64,000 nucleotides of DNA from Stutzerimonas stutzeri. GTDB lineage: Bacteria > Pseudomonadota > Gammaproteobacteria > Pseudomonadales > Pseudomonadaceae. The position numbers were made by a program, and so were the translations under genes. The notes under the pieces were generated by a model. It saw only the letters and a program-made list of their open reading frames with translations. It did not search any database and was not told the DNA's origin. Positions 1 to 15,495 of the stretch are shown here, piece after piece (position 1 is the first letter of the stretch; each line of letters begins with the position of its first letter). The DNA is taken from NCBI RefSeq assembly GCF_024448715.1, contig NZ_JAMOHZ010000005.1:410512-474511 (forward strand), read 5' to 3'.

Positions 1-1
1 C

Positions 2-30
2 AAAAAAAACGCCCAGATGGGCGTTTTTTA
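2..30 (-). terminator. Rho-independent terminator of the glycine-zipper gene
   Basis: The inverted repeat AAAAAACGCCC / GGGCGTTTTTT around the loop AGAT lies just beyond the stop of the leftward gene that ends at position 38. Read on the minus strand the hairpin is followed by a U-run, which is the classical intrinsic terminator form. Confidence 0.8.
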
Positions 31-37
31 TACCAGC

Positions 38-571
38 TCACTGCTGCGTCAGCACCAGCTGTCCATCACGAAACGGAATCCTGTCACCCGGATCCCGATC
101 CATCCGAACGCGACCGATTTCGCCATCCAGATCGTATTTGACGTCATAGCCGACGATATTGTCGTGGCTGTCTGTCACGGTATTGCAGCGAGTTTCGGTG
201 GTGGTGTAGGTATCATTCGCCTGCATCCGGCCCTGCACCTGATTACCGGCATAACCGCCACCTACCGCACCGGCAACCGTGGCGATTTTCTTGCCATTAC
301 CGCCACCGATCTGGTTACCGAGCAAGCCACCTACGACCGCACCTACCGCCGTACCGGCAATTCGATTGGTATCCTGCACGGGCTTCTGCCGTGTAACTGT
401 CACCTCTTTGCAGACCTCACGAGGTGTCTTGATGGTTTCCTTGATTGGCTCGACCGCCAGCACTTCGGCGAACTGCGGTCCTCGACCAACCATCGTATAG
501 GTAGCGAATGCACCACCCGCGGTGACTATTACGGCCCCAAGAACGGCACCAACCAGCATTGACTTATTCAC
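38..571 (-). CDS. Glycine-zipper 2TM domain envelope protein
   Basis: A 177-residue envelope protein of unknown exact role. An N-terminal hydrophobic segment (about residues 5-25) looks like a signal anchor. Residues about 72-110 are a glycine-zipper stretch with repeated GxxxG spacing (AVGAVVGGLLGNQIGGG followed by a second Gly-rich helix), as in SlyB/17-kDa-antigen type proteins that pack helices in or against membranes. The start is GTG, preceded by GGAAG at good spacing. It lies 80 bp downstream of secF on the same strand and is closed by a strong terminator, so it may be read from the sec operon or from its own promoter. The family is clear; the function is not. Confidence 0.75.
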   Translation of the reverse strand: MNKSMLVGAVLGAVIVTAGGAFATYTMVGRGPQFAEVLAVEPIKETIKTPREVCKEVTVTRQKPVQDTNRIAGTAVGAVVGGLLGNQIGGGNGKKIATVAGAVGGGYAGNQVQGRMQANDTYTTTETRCNTVTDSHDNIVGYDVKYDLDGEIGRVRMDRDPGDRIPFRDGQLVLTQQ

Positions 572-651
572 TGAGTCTTCCTTCTTCTGACGGACAAAAG
601 CCCGCTGCGGCGCAATTCGACCAATCAGTCCATCAGAAGTTCAAAAACCAC

Positions 652-1560
652 TCAGGGACGCTCGTCGACCTCTTCGACAACAGGCGGAATCAGATCATCG
701 CGACTAAGCTTGAGCCAGATGAGGAAGATGCTGGCGACATAAACAGACGAATAAGTTCCCGCCCCAACTCCAATGATCAGCGCCAGCGAGAAGCCCCACA
801 GGTTTTCGCCACCGAACACCATCAACGCCAAAACCGCCAACAAGGTGGAGACCGACGTCGCTAACGTTCGAAGCAAGGTCTGAGTGGTGGAGATGTTGAT
901 GTTTTCGATCAACTCGGCCTTGCGCAGCAGCCGGAAGTTTTCCCGTATGCGGTCAAATATCACGATGGTGTCGTTGAGCGAGTATCCGATGACCGCGAGC
1001 ACTGCGGCGAGTACCGTCAGATCGAAAGAAATCTCGAAAAACGAAAAAACCCCCAGCACTACGATCACATCGTGAAACAGCGACAGCACGGCTCCGAAGC
1101 CAAACTTCCATTGAAAGCGAAAGGCGACGTAGACGAGAATACCGCCAAGGGCGAGCAACATGCCCAGCCCGCCCTGATCGCGTAACTCCTCGCCCACAGC
1201 CGGACCGACAAACTCGGCGCGCTTGACCGTAATTGCGCCGGCGGCCTCATCACCACGCAACGCCTCAGCGATACGTTCGCCCAACAATGGATCGTCGCCC
1301 GGCATCCGCACCAGTACGTCGGTCGTAGCACCGAAGCTCTGCACTACAGCGTCCTCGTAGCCGGAACGGGAAAGCTGCGTCCGCACCTCTTCCAAGGCCA
1401 CCGGCTGCTCGTACGAGAGCTCGATCAACGTTCCACCGGTGAAATCCAGGCCAAAGTTCAGCCCCTTTACCGCTAGGCTACCGAGCGAAGCAAGCGTGAG
1501 CAGCACAGTCAGAGCAAACGCCACATGGCGAACGCCCATGAAGTTGATTACGCGTTTCAT
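652..1560 (-). CDS. secF: Protein translocase subunit SecF
   Basis: Inner-membrane partner of SecD. The SecDF-YajC complex uses the proton gradient to pull secreted proteins through SecYEG on the periplasmic side. The protein has 302 residues, with an N-terminal membrane helix (about 12-32), the family motif GLDFTGG at residues 37-43, a periplasmic domain and five further helices. A longer in-frame start exists inside secD, but ATG at 1560 gives the conserved N-terminus beginning MKRVINFMG and has AGGGG upstream. The gene begins 13 bp after the secD stop, so translation is probably coupled. Order yajC-secD-secF is standard. Confidence 0.97.
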   Translation of the reverse strand: MKRVINFMGVRHVAFALTVLLTLASLGSLAVKGLNFGLDFTGGTLIELSYEQPVALEEVRTQLSRSGYEDAVVQSFGATTDVLVRMPGDDPLLGERIAEALRGDEAAGAITVKRAEFVGPAVGEELRDQGGLGMLLALGGILVYVAFRFQWKFGFGAVLSLFHDVIVVLGVFSFFEISFDLTVLAAVLAVIGYSLNDTIVIFDRIRENFRLLRKAELIENINISTTQTLLRTLATSVSTLLAVLALMVFGGENLWGFSLALIIGVGAGTYSSVYVASIFLIWLKLSRDDLIPPVVEEVDERP

Positions 1561-1573
1561 CGTGCTAAGCCCC

Positions 1574-3442
1574 TTAAATCCACAATTTCTTGAGATCGCG
1601 GCCACCGTAGATCAGATTGACCATGGCACGGGTCACGATGATTGCAGTGAACATGGAAGTCAGAATCCCGAGTGAAAGCGTGACAGCAAAACCTTTGATC
1701 GGACCGGTGCCCATGGCAAACAGAATGCCCCCAACCAGCAATGTGGTCAGGTTTCCGTCGACAATCGCCGAGAACGCCCGATCGAAACCTTCGTGAATAG
1801 CTCGCTGGATCGACATGCCGTTGGCTATCTCCTCCCTTATACGAGAGAAAATAAGCACGTTGGCGTCCACCGCCATACCCATGGTGAGCACGATACCGGC
1901 GATACCCGGCAATGTCAGAGTCGCACCCAGCAGTGACATCAACGCGGTCAGCACAACCATATTGAACATCAGCGCAACGGTCGCCAGAACACCGAAGAAC
2001 TTGTAGATCAGCACCATGAAAACCGCGACGAAGAGAAAGCCCCACATTGCAGCTTCAACGCCGAGCTTGATGTTCTCCGCACCAAGGCTTGGTCCAATGG
2101 TGCGCTCTTCGGCAAAGTACATAGGCGCTGCAAGCCCACCAGCACGAAGCAGCAGCGCCAGCTCGGAGGACTCGCCTTGGCCATCGAGACCAGTGATACG
2201 GAACTGACTGCCCAGCGGTGATTGAATGGTCGCCAGGCTGATGATCTTCTTCTCTTCCTGGAAGGTCTCGACGCGCACTTCTTGCTCGACGCCGTCGACC
2301 ATCTGCTTGACGTAACGCGTGGTCGGACGCTGCTCGATAAAGATTACCGCCATGCTGCGGCCGACGTTGTTGCGCGTGGCGCGATTCATCAGATCGCCGC
2401 CATGACCATCCAGGCGGATGTTAACCTGCGGGCGACCATTCTCGTCGTAGCTGGCCTGAGCGTCGGTGACTTGATCACCGGTGATGATCAGACTGCGCTC
2501 CAATTGAACAGGCGGACGGCCCTCCTGACGGAACTCGAAGGTTTCGGTCGTCGCGCGCGGCGCATCGGGCTCGGCAGCGAGGCGGAACTCCAGATTCGCG
2601 GTCTTGCCTAGAATACGCTTGGCTTCTGCAGTGTCCTGTACGCCCGGCAGTTCGACAACGATGCGGTTAGCACCTTGACGCTGAACCAGGGGCTCGGAGA
2701 CACCCAATTCATTGACCCGATTACGGACGGTCGTCAGGTTCTGCTTGATCGAGTACTCACGAATCTCAGCCAGCTTGGCTTCGGTGATAGCCAGGCGTAG
2801 CACTTGCTGGCCATTGCGCTCGGTGGAGGTTAGGTCGAAATCGTTGAAATTCTTACGGATCAGCGACTGAGCCGCCGATAGGGTCGCCTCATCGGCGAAA
2901 CCGAGCTGCACCGCGTTGGGTGCCTGGGGAAGACTGCGATAACGCACGCGTTCTTTGCGCAGCAGACTCTTGACCTCGCCTTCATAGACGTTGAGGCGCG
3001 TCTCGATGGCCTTGTCCATGTCGACTTCGAGCAAAAAGTGCACGCCGCCGGACAGGTCCAACCCCAGCTTCATCGGGCTCGCGCCCAAGTTGCGCAACCA
3101 ATCGGGCGTAGTGGGCGCCAGATTGAGCGCAACCACGTAAGCATCGCCCAGCGCACGACGAACCACATCCTTGGCCGGCAGCTGGTCGTCCTGATCGGTC
3201 AGTCGCAACAGGCCGCCGCGGCCCTGCTCGTCCAGACTCGTCGCCTTGACGTCAATGCCGGCCTCGACGAGCGCCTTGCTGGCGCGATCGAGATCGGCTT
3301 CGGTGACCTCGAGCGAGGTCGTAGCGCCGGTGATCTGAACTGCCGGATCGTCCGGGTAAAGGTTAGGTGCCGAGTAGATGACCGCAATTCCTAGCGCGAC
3401 CAATATCAGCAGGTACTTCCAAAGGGGGAATCTATTGAGCAT
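1574..3442 (-). CDS. secD: Protein translocase subunit SecD
   Basis: Large RND-superfamily membrane protein that drives late steps of Sec-dependent export together with SecF and YajC. It has 622 residues, the usual size in Pseudomonas. An N-terminal membrane helix (about 8-25) is followed by a large periplasmic domain, with the D1 motif GLDLSGG at residues 127-133, then the P1 head and a C-terminal block of five helices ending with conserved ETxTTL-like membrane motifs. It follows yajC by 67 bp, in which a GC-rich hairpin sits, and is followed by secF after 13 bp. Confidence 0.97.
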   Translation of the reverse strand: MLNRFPLWKYLLILVALGIAVIYSAPNLYPDDPAVQITGATTSLEVTEADLDRASKALVEAGIDVKATSLDEQGRGGLLRLTDQDDQLPAKDVVRRALGDAYVVALNLAPTTPDWLRNLGASPMKLGLDLSGGVHFLLEVDMDKAIETRLNVYEGEVKSLLRKERVRYRSLPQAPNAVQLGFADEATLSAAQSLIRKNFNDFDLTSTERNGQQVLRLAITEAKLAEIREYSIKQNLTTVRNRVNELGVSEPLVQRQGANRIVVELPGVQDTAEAKRILGKTANLEFRLAAEPDAPRATTETFEFRQEGRPPVQLERSLIITGDQVTDAQASYDENGRPQVNIRLDGHGGDLMNRATRNNVGRSMAVIFIEQRPTTRYVKQMVDGVEQEVRVETFQEEKKIISLATIQSPLGSQFRITGLDGQGESSELALLLRAGGLAAPMYFAEERTIGPSLGAENIKLGVEAAMWGFLFVAVFMVLIYKFFGVLATVALMFNMVVLTALMSLLGATLTLPGIAGIVLTMGMAVDANVLIFSRIREEIANGMSIQRAIHEGFDRAFSAIVDGNLTTLLVGGILFAMGTGPIKGFAVTLSLGILTSMFTAIIVTRAMVNLIYGGRDLKKLWI

Positions 3443-3464
3443 GACGCAGCCCGTCTAATGACGC

Positions 3465-3483
3465 GGGGCGCCTTGCGCGCCCC
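3465..3483 (-). other. GC-rich hairpin between yajC and secD
   Basis: Arms GGGGCGC and GCGCCCC enclose a five-base loop in the 67-bp gap between yajC and secD. There is no U-run, so it is not a typical terminator. It could mark an mRNA processing point or attenuate secD relative to yajC; that is inference. Confidence 0.4.
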
Positions 3484-3509
3484 GTCGTTAGTGTTGAGTA
3501 GAAGTCAGC

Positions 3510-3839
3510 TCAGATGGCTTTCAACGTGCCCTTGGGCAGCGTTGCGGCAATCGCCACCTTCTGGAACTTCAGCTCCACCGAATCGGAAACTTCGATCACG
3601 ACGAAGTCGTCGGATACTTTGGTGACCTTGCCCGCGATGCCGCCAGAGGTAACCACTTCGTCGCCCTTCTGCAGGCCGCCGATGAGGTTCTTGTGCTCTT
3701 TGGCGCGTTTAGCCTGCGGACGCCAGATCATCAGATAGAAGATGACCAGAAAGCCGACCAGAAACAGCCACTCGAAACCACTACCAGCGGGACCAGCGGC
3801 AGCCTCTTGAGCGTAGGCGGCGGGAATCAGAAAGCTCAT
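3510..3839 (-). CDS. yajC: Sec translocon accessory subunit YajC
   Basis: Small single-pass membrane protein of the SecDF-YajC complex. It has 109 residues: a short periplasmic Ala-rich start, one membrane helix at about residues 22-41 ending in the family signature IWRPQAKRAKEH, then a cytosolic SH3-like beta domain with QKGDEVVTSGGIAG. The start has AGGAG at good spacing. It lies 40 bp downstream of tgt and 67 bp upstream of secD, the common proteobacterial order. Confidence 0.96.
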   Translation of the reverse strand: MSFLIPAAYAQEAAAGPAGSGFEWLFLVGFLVIFYLMIWRPQAKRAKEHKNLIGGLQKGDEVVTSGGIAGKVTKVSDDFVVIEVSDSVELKFQKVAIAATLPKGTLKAI

Positions 3840-3879
3840 GTAGCACTCCTGTTGCAGAGATCAGTTAGTTATGGATTCG

Positions 3880-6059
<2,180 letters not shown>

Positions 6060-6134
6060 TGAAAATTTGATCAGCACAGGGCTTTGGGGGCGCAAATCTT
6101 AGCGGAAACACCTCAATCTGACCACGCCAGACGA

Positions 6135-6163
6135 TTGACCGCCTCGTATCGCATCCCTATACT
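6135..6163 (+). promoter_or_regulatory. Sigma-70 promoter of tRNA-Leu
   Basis: A -35 box TTGACC (6135-6140) and a -10 box TATACT (6158-6163) are separated by exactly 17 bp and followed by a GC-rich discriminator. Predicted start near 6170, a few bases before the mature tRNA 5' end. Confidence 0.8.
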
Positions 6164-6176
6164 GCGCCGCCACTGT

Positions 6177-6263
6177 GCCTCGATGGCGGAATCGGTAGAC
6201 GCAGCGGATTCAAAATCCGCCGTTGGTAACAACGTGAGAGTTCGAGTCTCTCTCGAGGCACCA
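6177..6263 (+). tRNA. tRNA-Leu (anticodon CAA)
   Basis: An 87-base class II tRNA. The acceptor arms GCCTCGA and TCGAGGC pair perfectly and are followed by an encoded ACCA end. The anticodon stem GCGGA/TCCGC holds the loop TTCAAAA, giving anticodon CAA, which reads UUG. A long variable arm (about CCGTTGGTAACAACG) and the T-loop TTCGAGTC fit tRNA-Leu. It stands alone, divergent from queA, behind its own sigma-70 promoter. Confidence 0.97.
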
Positions 6264-6706
6264 TAATCAGCACCACAGGCAGCCGAAGCCTTTGGTATGG
6301 GGAGCCGCACAGCAGTAGCGGCACCACCCTTCGCAGCACGCTTCATCGGGTCGACGTAGCGGTGGGACACTCAAAGCCGTCGCTACAAACGGCATCGTCG
6401 CGATTCAACTGGCACCATCGAAGGTGGTCCGGGCGAATCGGTAAAGTACACCGCAACACTTCAATCCGCTGAAAAAGCGCCGCTTGCAGCGGGCAAATTC
6501 TATGACTCCAAGGGCTTGGCATCGGCCGGCGAGTTATCGTAGAGTGTGCCCACTGTGTTTGCATGGGTCGCCGTTGAATCGTGACCTGGTGCAGTAGATC
6601 TTCAGATCCGCTACATCCCGCTCGACTCTTTACTCCTTGCAACCAGTCTCCGCTTTCTGCCCTATGCAGAGGCGTTTCTACTATTGAGTTTCAAGGACAC
6701 AAAGCT
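6264..6706 (+). other. 443-bp gap between tRNA-Leu and capB
   Basis: No convincing gene is visible on either strand; the short open frames here have no ribosome site or recognisable sequence. The last 100-150 bases presumably hold the capB promoter and its long structured 5' leader, as expected for a cold shock gene, but I could not fix promoter boxes with confidence. The ribosome site AAGGACA stands just before the capB start. Confidence 0.5.
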
Positions 6707-6919
6707 ATGTCGAATCGTCAGAACGGTACCGTCAAGTGGTTTAACGACGAGAAAGGTTTTGGTTTCATCACTCCCGAAAGCGGTCCGGATCTGTTCGTGC
6801 ACTTCCGCGCGATCGAAGGCAACGGCTTCAAGAGCCTGAAAGAAGGCCAGAAAGTTAGCTTCATCGCTGTGCAAGGTCAAAAAGGCATGCAGGCTGACCA
6901 GGTTCAAGTCCAGGAATAA
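6707..6919 (+). CDS. capB: CspA-family cold shock protein, CapB type
   Basis: A 70-residue single cold-shock domain that binds single-stranded RNA and DNA and melts mRNA structure at low temperature. RNP1 is KGFGFITP (16-23) and RNP2 is LFVHF (29-33), both complete. The N-terminus [18 protein letters not shown] is characteristic of Pseudomonas CapB-like proteins. A longer in-frame reading upstream is rejected because ATG at 6707 has AAGGACA and gives the family length. A strong intrinsic terminator follows, so it is monocistronic. Confidence 0.95.
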   Translation: MSNRQNGTVKWFNDEKGFGFITPESGPDLFVHFRAIEGNGFKSLKEGQKVSFIAVQGQKGMQADQVQVQE

Positions 6920-6932
6920 GCCCCGCTCCGAA

Positions 6933-6967
6933 AAGCCCCTGATGGCAGCATCAGGGGCTTTTTTATG
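6933..6967 (+). terminator. Rho-independent terminator of capB
   Basis: AGCCCCTGAT and ATCAGGGGCT form a 10-bp perfect stem around GGCAGC, followed directly by TTTTTTT, 14 bases after the capB stop. Confidence 0.92.
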
Positions 6968-7014
6968 CGCGCGATTCCGTAGAATGCGCGACTGCCATTT
7001 TCAGCGAGACGCCC

Positions 7015-7512
7015 ATGCGCAACCACCTCCTCAACCCACAAGGTCAGTTCCCAGCCGCCGGCCTGATCCGTCGACTCGCCGCATTCTTCTACGATTCGTT
7101 TCTTTCGATCGCGCTGATGATGGTGGTTACGCTGTTCTACCAGCAGGTCCTACTGCGCCTGTTCTATGGCAGCGAAGGGCTCAAGGCGCTGGCAGAAACC
7201 GGCGGACTGGATATTGACCCAATCCTGTCTACCCTGCTGCTGTTCAGCCTGTTTGGCTTCTTTGCCAAGTTCTGGACGCATAACGGTCAAACGCTCGGCA
7301 TGCAGGTCTGGGGGGTGCGCATCCAGAATGCTGACGGCAGCGCCATCGACCTCTGGCAGGCACTGCTGCGTTTCCTGATCGCCATCATCTCCTGGCTTGC
7401 CTTCGGCCTGGGCTATTGGTGGATGCTTTGGGATAAGCAGCGCCGCACCTGGCACGACATTTACTCGGAGAGCCAGGTCGTTCAGTTACCGAAGAACATC
7501 CACAAGAAATAG
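7015..7512 (+). CDS. RDD family membrane protein
   Basis: A 165-residue inner-membrane protein of the RDD family. The first helix carries the signature Arg and Asp (GLIRRLAAFFYDSF, from residue 16), the middle has the GQTLGMQVWGVRI segment after a second helix, and the last helix is followed by WHDIYSESQVV with the final Asp. Family function is uncertain; some members have been linked to cation transport. It is alone between capB and the convergent lptG. Confidence 0.85.
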   Translation: MRNHLLNPQGQFPAAGLIRRLAAFFYDSFLSIALMMVVTLFYQQVLLRLFYGSEGLKALAETGGLDIDPILSTLLLFSLFGFFAKFWTHNGQTLGMQVWGVRIQNADGSAIDLWQALLRFLIAIISWLAFGLGYWWMLWDKQRRTWHDIYSESQVVQLPKNIHKK

Positions 7513-7583
7513 GCTGGGGCTGGAAAGCGTTCGGTTTCACGCCAGATCGCCATGCTTTTCCTCGCAGCTGCTTTCGCCCCAGC
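7513..7583. repeat. Long imperfect inverted repeat between RDD gene and lptG
   Basis: GCTGGGGCTGGAAAGC at 7513-7528 pairs with GCTTTCGCCCCAGC at 7570-7583 (two-base bulge), with a loop of about 40 bases. It lies between two convergent genes and could act as a two-way transcription barrier; it lacks a U-run. Confidence 0.4.
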
Positions 7584-7616
7584 TTCAGCCTCCAGCGCGC
7601 TTGTCGTCTGCCTCGC

Positions 7617-8678
7617 TTAACCTGCCCGCCGCAACAACCAGACACCCACCAGCGCACAGATACCGGCCGGGACCGCCACCGCCAGCAACGGCGAGAAGCC
7701 GAACACCTGGCTGGCGGGGCCTAGCAAATCCTGCAGAATGCGGAACACGAAGCCGACGATGACCCCGGTAAAGATGCGCTGCCCAAGGGTGACCGAGCGC
7801 AACGGACCGAAGATGAACGAGATTGCCAGCAACACCAAGGCCACCGTTACTGCCGGCTGCAACACCTTGCTCCAGAACGCCAGCCAATAGCGCCCGTTAT
7901 TCAGGCCCTGGTCGCCCAGATAATGGATATAGCTCCACAGCCCAGTGATGGACAAGGCGTCAGGCTCCATCACTACCGTGCCAACCAGCTGCGGTGTCAG
8001 TTGCACATCCCAGCGCTCGTCAGCAGCCTTGGTCACCTCAGTGTGATCGCCGCGAAAATGTGTTGTGGCGACATCACTGAGCTGCCAGTGGTCCTCGTCG
8101 TAGCGCGCCCGGCGAGCGAAGCTGGCCGATAACAGCTGCCGTTGATCATCGAAGCGGTAGCGGGTAATGCCGAGTAGCAAACCGCTCGGCTGTACCGCGT
8201 TGATATGCACGAATTCGTCGCCTTGCCGATGCCAGAGGCCGCGCTTGCTGCTTTGCGCCTCACCTGCACCCTGCGCCGATGAACGACTGGCCTGAGCGAT
8301 GTTTTCACTCCAAGGCGCCACATACTCACCGATCAGCACGCCGATAAGCATCAGCAACAGCATCGGCTTCATCACGGCCAGCACGATGCGCCCGAGGGAC
8401 ACGCCGGCGGCACGCATGATGGTCAGTTCGCTGCTGCTGGCAAGCGTGCCGAGGCCGATGAGACAACCAATCAAAGCCGCCATCGGCAACATTTCGTAGA
8501 TTCGCGCAGGCGTCGTGAGCAGCACGTAGACAGCAGCATTCAACGTGCCGTAGCTGCCCTTCACATCGCCCAGCTCGTCGATAAATGCGAACAGTAGCGC
8601 AAGCCCGACGATAATGCCGAGCACGGTCAGAATCGCCAGCAGCACATGACTGCCGATATAGCGATCTAGCTTACGCAT
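7617..8678 (-). CDS. lptG: LPS export ABC transporter permease LptG
   Basis: Inner-membrane permease which, with LptF and the ATPase LptB, extracts lipopolysaccharide and passes it to LptC. It has 353 residues: three N-terminal helices, a periplasmic beta-jellyroll (about 110-265) and three C-terminal helices. The N-terminus MRKLDRYIGSHVL and the segment FAFIDELGDV are typical. The start overlaps the lptF end by 8 bp, so translation is coupled. Confidence 0.96.
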   Translation of the reverse strand: MRKLDRYIGSHVLLAILTVLGIIVGLALLFAFIDELGDVKGSYGTLNAAVYVLLTTPARIYEMLPMAALIGCLIGLGTLASSSELTIMRAAGVSLGRIVLAVMKPMLLLMLIGVLIGEYVAPWSENIAQASRSSAQGAGEAQSSKRGLWHRQGDEFVHINAVQPSGLLLGITRYRFDDQRQLLSASFARRARYDEDHWQLSDVATTHFRGDHTEVTKAADERWDVQLTPQLVGTVVMEPDALSITGLWSYIHYLGDQGLNNGRYWLAFWSKVLQPAVTVALVLLAISFIFGPLRSVTLGQRIFTGVIVGFVFRILQDLLGPASQVFGFSPLLAVAVPAGICALVGVWLLRRAG

Positions 8679-9792
8679 GGGCCACCCCCGACATCGCGCG
8701 GCGCTTGCTGATAGCGAGTCTCAGCGGTTCCCAATAGAGCATCAACATCCCGATCGCAAAGAAGAGTCCATGCACCCACCAAAGCCCCAATGTCGCAGGA
8801 ATTCGCCCCTTGTCCAGCCAGCCACGAGCAGCGATCAGCAACGCCAGGTAAGTCATGTACAGGAGAATGGCGGGTAGCAGCTTGAGAAAGCGGCCCTGAC
8901 GCGGGTTCACTTTCGACAGCGGTACCGCCAGCAACGTGACGATAAATACCAGCAGTGGCAACGACAGCCGCCATTGCAGCTCGGACTGCAGCCGAATGTC
9001 ATCACTGCCAAGCAGTTCGCTAGTAGGCAGTGCTTCGCGCTCGCTCAGCTCGATACTGACTTCCGGCTTGGGCAGCAGCACACCGTAAGTGTCGTACTGG
9101 ATCGCCCGATAATTGGCCTGACCAGGATTACCGTCATAGCGATAGCCATTTTCCAGAATCAGGTAGCGGCTTCCGTCAGGCTGGATTTCCTGGCGACCAC
9201 TTTCTGCCACCAGCACGGATAGCCCGCGTTTTTCGCCTGTGGCGCTGGAGAGATTGGTCTCGGATATGAAAACACCGGCGAGTTCAGTGCGATCTGCGGT
9301 CAGCTCGCGGGTATAGGTCACGCGGGTGCCGTCGCGCAGGGTCTGGAAACGGCCCGGCACCAACGTATCGAACTCGGTCAGGGAATCCTGCTCATTGAGG
9401 ATGCGATCGACCTCACCAACACCCTGCGGTGCCAACCCAAGACTCAGCCAGCCAACCAGCGCGGCAATCAGCGCGGCCGGGGCCAGGCTGTAAACCAGCA
9501 GGCGGCGCTGGCTCATACCCGTTGCGGAGAGAACAGTCATCTCGCTATCCAGGTAGAGCCGACCGTAAGCCAACAGAATGCCGAGAAACAGGCCCAGCGG
9601 GAGGATCAGCTGGAGAAAGCCCGGCAGGCGAAAACCCATGATCATCAGCAGCACGCCCGGATCGAGCAGCCCCTGCGCGGCCTGCGCCAGGTATTTGATA
9701 AAGCGCCCGCTCATGATGATCACCAGCAACACGGCACTAACGGCACTCAGGGTGACCAGAAGCTCACGGGATAGGTAACGAAAGACGATCAA
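8671..9792 (-). CDS. lptF: LPS export ABC transporter permease LptF
   Basis: Partner of LptG in the LptB2FG extractor. The topology is the same: three helices, a periplasmic jellyroll and three helices. I place the start at the TTG codon at 9792, giving 373 residues beginning MIVFRYLSRELL, the N-terminus usual for Pseudomonas LptF. GGAG lies 7 bases upstream of this TTG, whereas the longer GTG start at 9801 sits directly on that same GGAG and cannot use it. Divergent from pepA, which is the conserved arrangement in Pseudomonas. Confidence 0.95.
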   Translation of the reverse strand: MIVFRYLSRELLVTLSAVSAVLLVIIMSGRFIKYLAQAAQGLLDPGVLLMIMGFRLPGFLQLILPLGLFLGILLAYGRLYLDSEMTVLSATGMSQRRLLVYSLAPAALIAALVGWLSLGLAPQGVGEVDRILNEQDSLTEFDTLVPGRFQTLRDGTRVTYTRELTADRTELAGVFISETNLSSATGEKRGLSVLVAESGRQEIQPDGSRYLILENGYRYDGNPGQANYRAIQYDTYGVLLPKPEVSIELSEREALPTSELLGSDDIRLQSELQWRLSLPLLVFIVTLLAVPLSKVNPRQGRFLKLLPAILLYMTYLALLIAARGWLDKGRIPATLGLWWVHGLFFAIGMLMLYWEPLRLAISKRRAMSGVAHA

Positions 9793-9884
9793 ACCGGACA
9801 CTCCAGGGTTGTCAGGCTCCGGCGGCTACGCTCAAACTAGCTGCCAAGTAGCCGGTCCGCCCGCAACAGGACGTTGGAGAATAA

Positions 9885-11474
<1,590 letters not shown>

Positions 11475-11496
11475 GGCACGCGGACGGAACCTCGGC

Positions 11497-11916
11497 ATGA
11501 CACGTATCGAGTTCTACGTATTGCCTGATAGCGAACCGGCAGGCCGCGCCAGAGCGGCCTGCCAGCTGGCAAGCAAAGGCTGGCAGCACGGCATGGCGGT
11601 ATTCATCCGCTGCCATGACACCAGCCAATGCGCCGAACTGGATGAGTTGCTCTGGAGCTTCCGTGCCGAACGCTTCGTCCCGCATGATTTACACGAAGAC
11701 GATCCGCATGCCCCGGTGGTGATAGGTATGGAGCAGCCACCGACGACAGCGCAGGGCCTGTTGATCAATCTTTCGCCGACGCTGTCACCCCATACCGACC
11801 AGTTCAGCCGCGTGATCGAGATCGTCAATCAGCAGCCGGAGATGCTGACCGTTTGCCGCGACAATTTTCGCCTCTATCGCCAGCGCGGCTATGATCCGAA
11901 GAGAGTCGAACTGTAG
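11497..11916 (+). CDS. holC: DNA polymerase III chi subunit HolC
   Basis: Clamp-loader accessory subunit which links the replisome to SSB. A 139-residue protein beginning MTRIEFYVLPD, with the chi-family core ACQLASKGWQHG, LDELLWSF, and the NLS/NFRxYRxxGY-like C-terminal end. It follows pepA by 22 bp and lies in the conserved pepA-holC-valS order. Confidence 0.95.
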   Translation: MTRIEFYVLPDSEPAGRARAACQLASKGWQHGMAVFIRCHDTSQCAELDELLWSFRAERFVPHDLHEDDPHAPVVIGMEQPPTTAQGLLINLSPTLSPHTDQFSRVIEIVNQQPEMLTVCRDNFRLYRQRGYDPKRVEL

Positions 11917-12045
11917 CGTCAGCAACGGCGGACGCAGCGAACTCCTCGCCTCAGTGACGGGTCAACAAAGATAGTATCGGGCCACAAGCCCGTTCAGGAG
12001 CATCACTTACCGCCTGGATGCTCAACTCCCCGGAACCAACCGTAC

Positions 12046-12414
12046 ATGACGCCAACGCCACCTCGTAAGCCCACCCACCTGCTCGATGATCTGGAGTCAA
12101 TTCGCGCCCTGCTCGGCGATCAGGACCCACCGATGCTGAGCGAGAAGCTGGATCCGGACAGCATTCCCGTGCTGTCCGAAGTTGTTGAAAGCGAGCCCTC
12201 CATAGCGACACCGAGTGACGTAGAGTCCCGAGAGCCAGCCGTACGCACGGCCTTTCGCACCCTTGCCGAACGCCATCTCGATCATGAATTGCGCACCGCT
12301 GCACAGCTGATCTTGCAGGAAGTAATCGATGATTTCGTGCCGCAGATGGAAGCCGAACTGCGCCGCCGGCTGGAGTCGCGCGCCGAAAAACTGATCAAGT
12401 CTCACCGCCCCTGA
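12046..12414 (+). CDS. Conserved hypothetical protein between holC and valS
   Basis: A 122-residue soluble protein with no domain I recognise. The N-terminal half is acidic and probably disordered; residues about 65-120 are predicted helical (TAFRTLAERHLDHELRTAAQ, then a heptad-like run ending in Arg/Lys). A gene of similar size and place, annotated hypothetical, occurs between holC and valS in Pseudomonas, which supports it being real. Function unknown. Confidence 0.75.
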   Translation: MTPTPPRKPTHLLDDLESIRALLGDQDPPMLSEKLDPDSIPVLSEVVESEPSIATPSDVESREPAVRTAFRTLAERHLDHELRTAAQLILQEVIDDFVPQMEAELRRRLESRAEKLIKSHRP

Positions 12415-12587
12415 TGCGTCGATACCGCAAAGCGCACCTTCACTGACAGCGCCCCTGCGCGTCGCCCCAGACCCAACCGAGTTATCCACGGCGGCAAGAC
12501 AAAAGCGGCATTGCGGTTCTGCCGCTGGCACACTTTGCCTTTATACTTGCCCGCTTTTCCGATTAGCCGTTCTAAGGGTCCCGCCGC

Positions 12588-15452
<2,865 letters not shown>

Positions 15453-15460
15453 TGAAACTG

Positions 15461-15495
15461 AAGGCCAGTACTTGATGTGCTGGCCTTTTTTGTTT
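15461..15495 (+). terminator. Rho-independent terminator of valS
   Basis: AAGGCCAGTAC and GTGCTGGCCTT pair (one mismatch) around TTGAT, followed by TTTTTTGTTT, starting about 10 bases after the valS stop. Confidence 0.9.
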
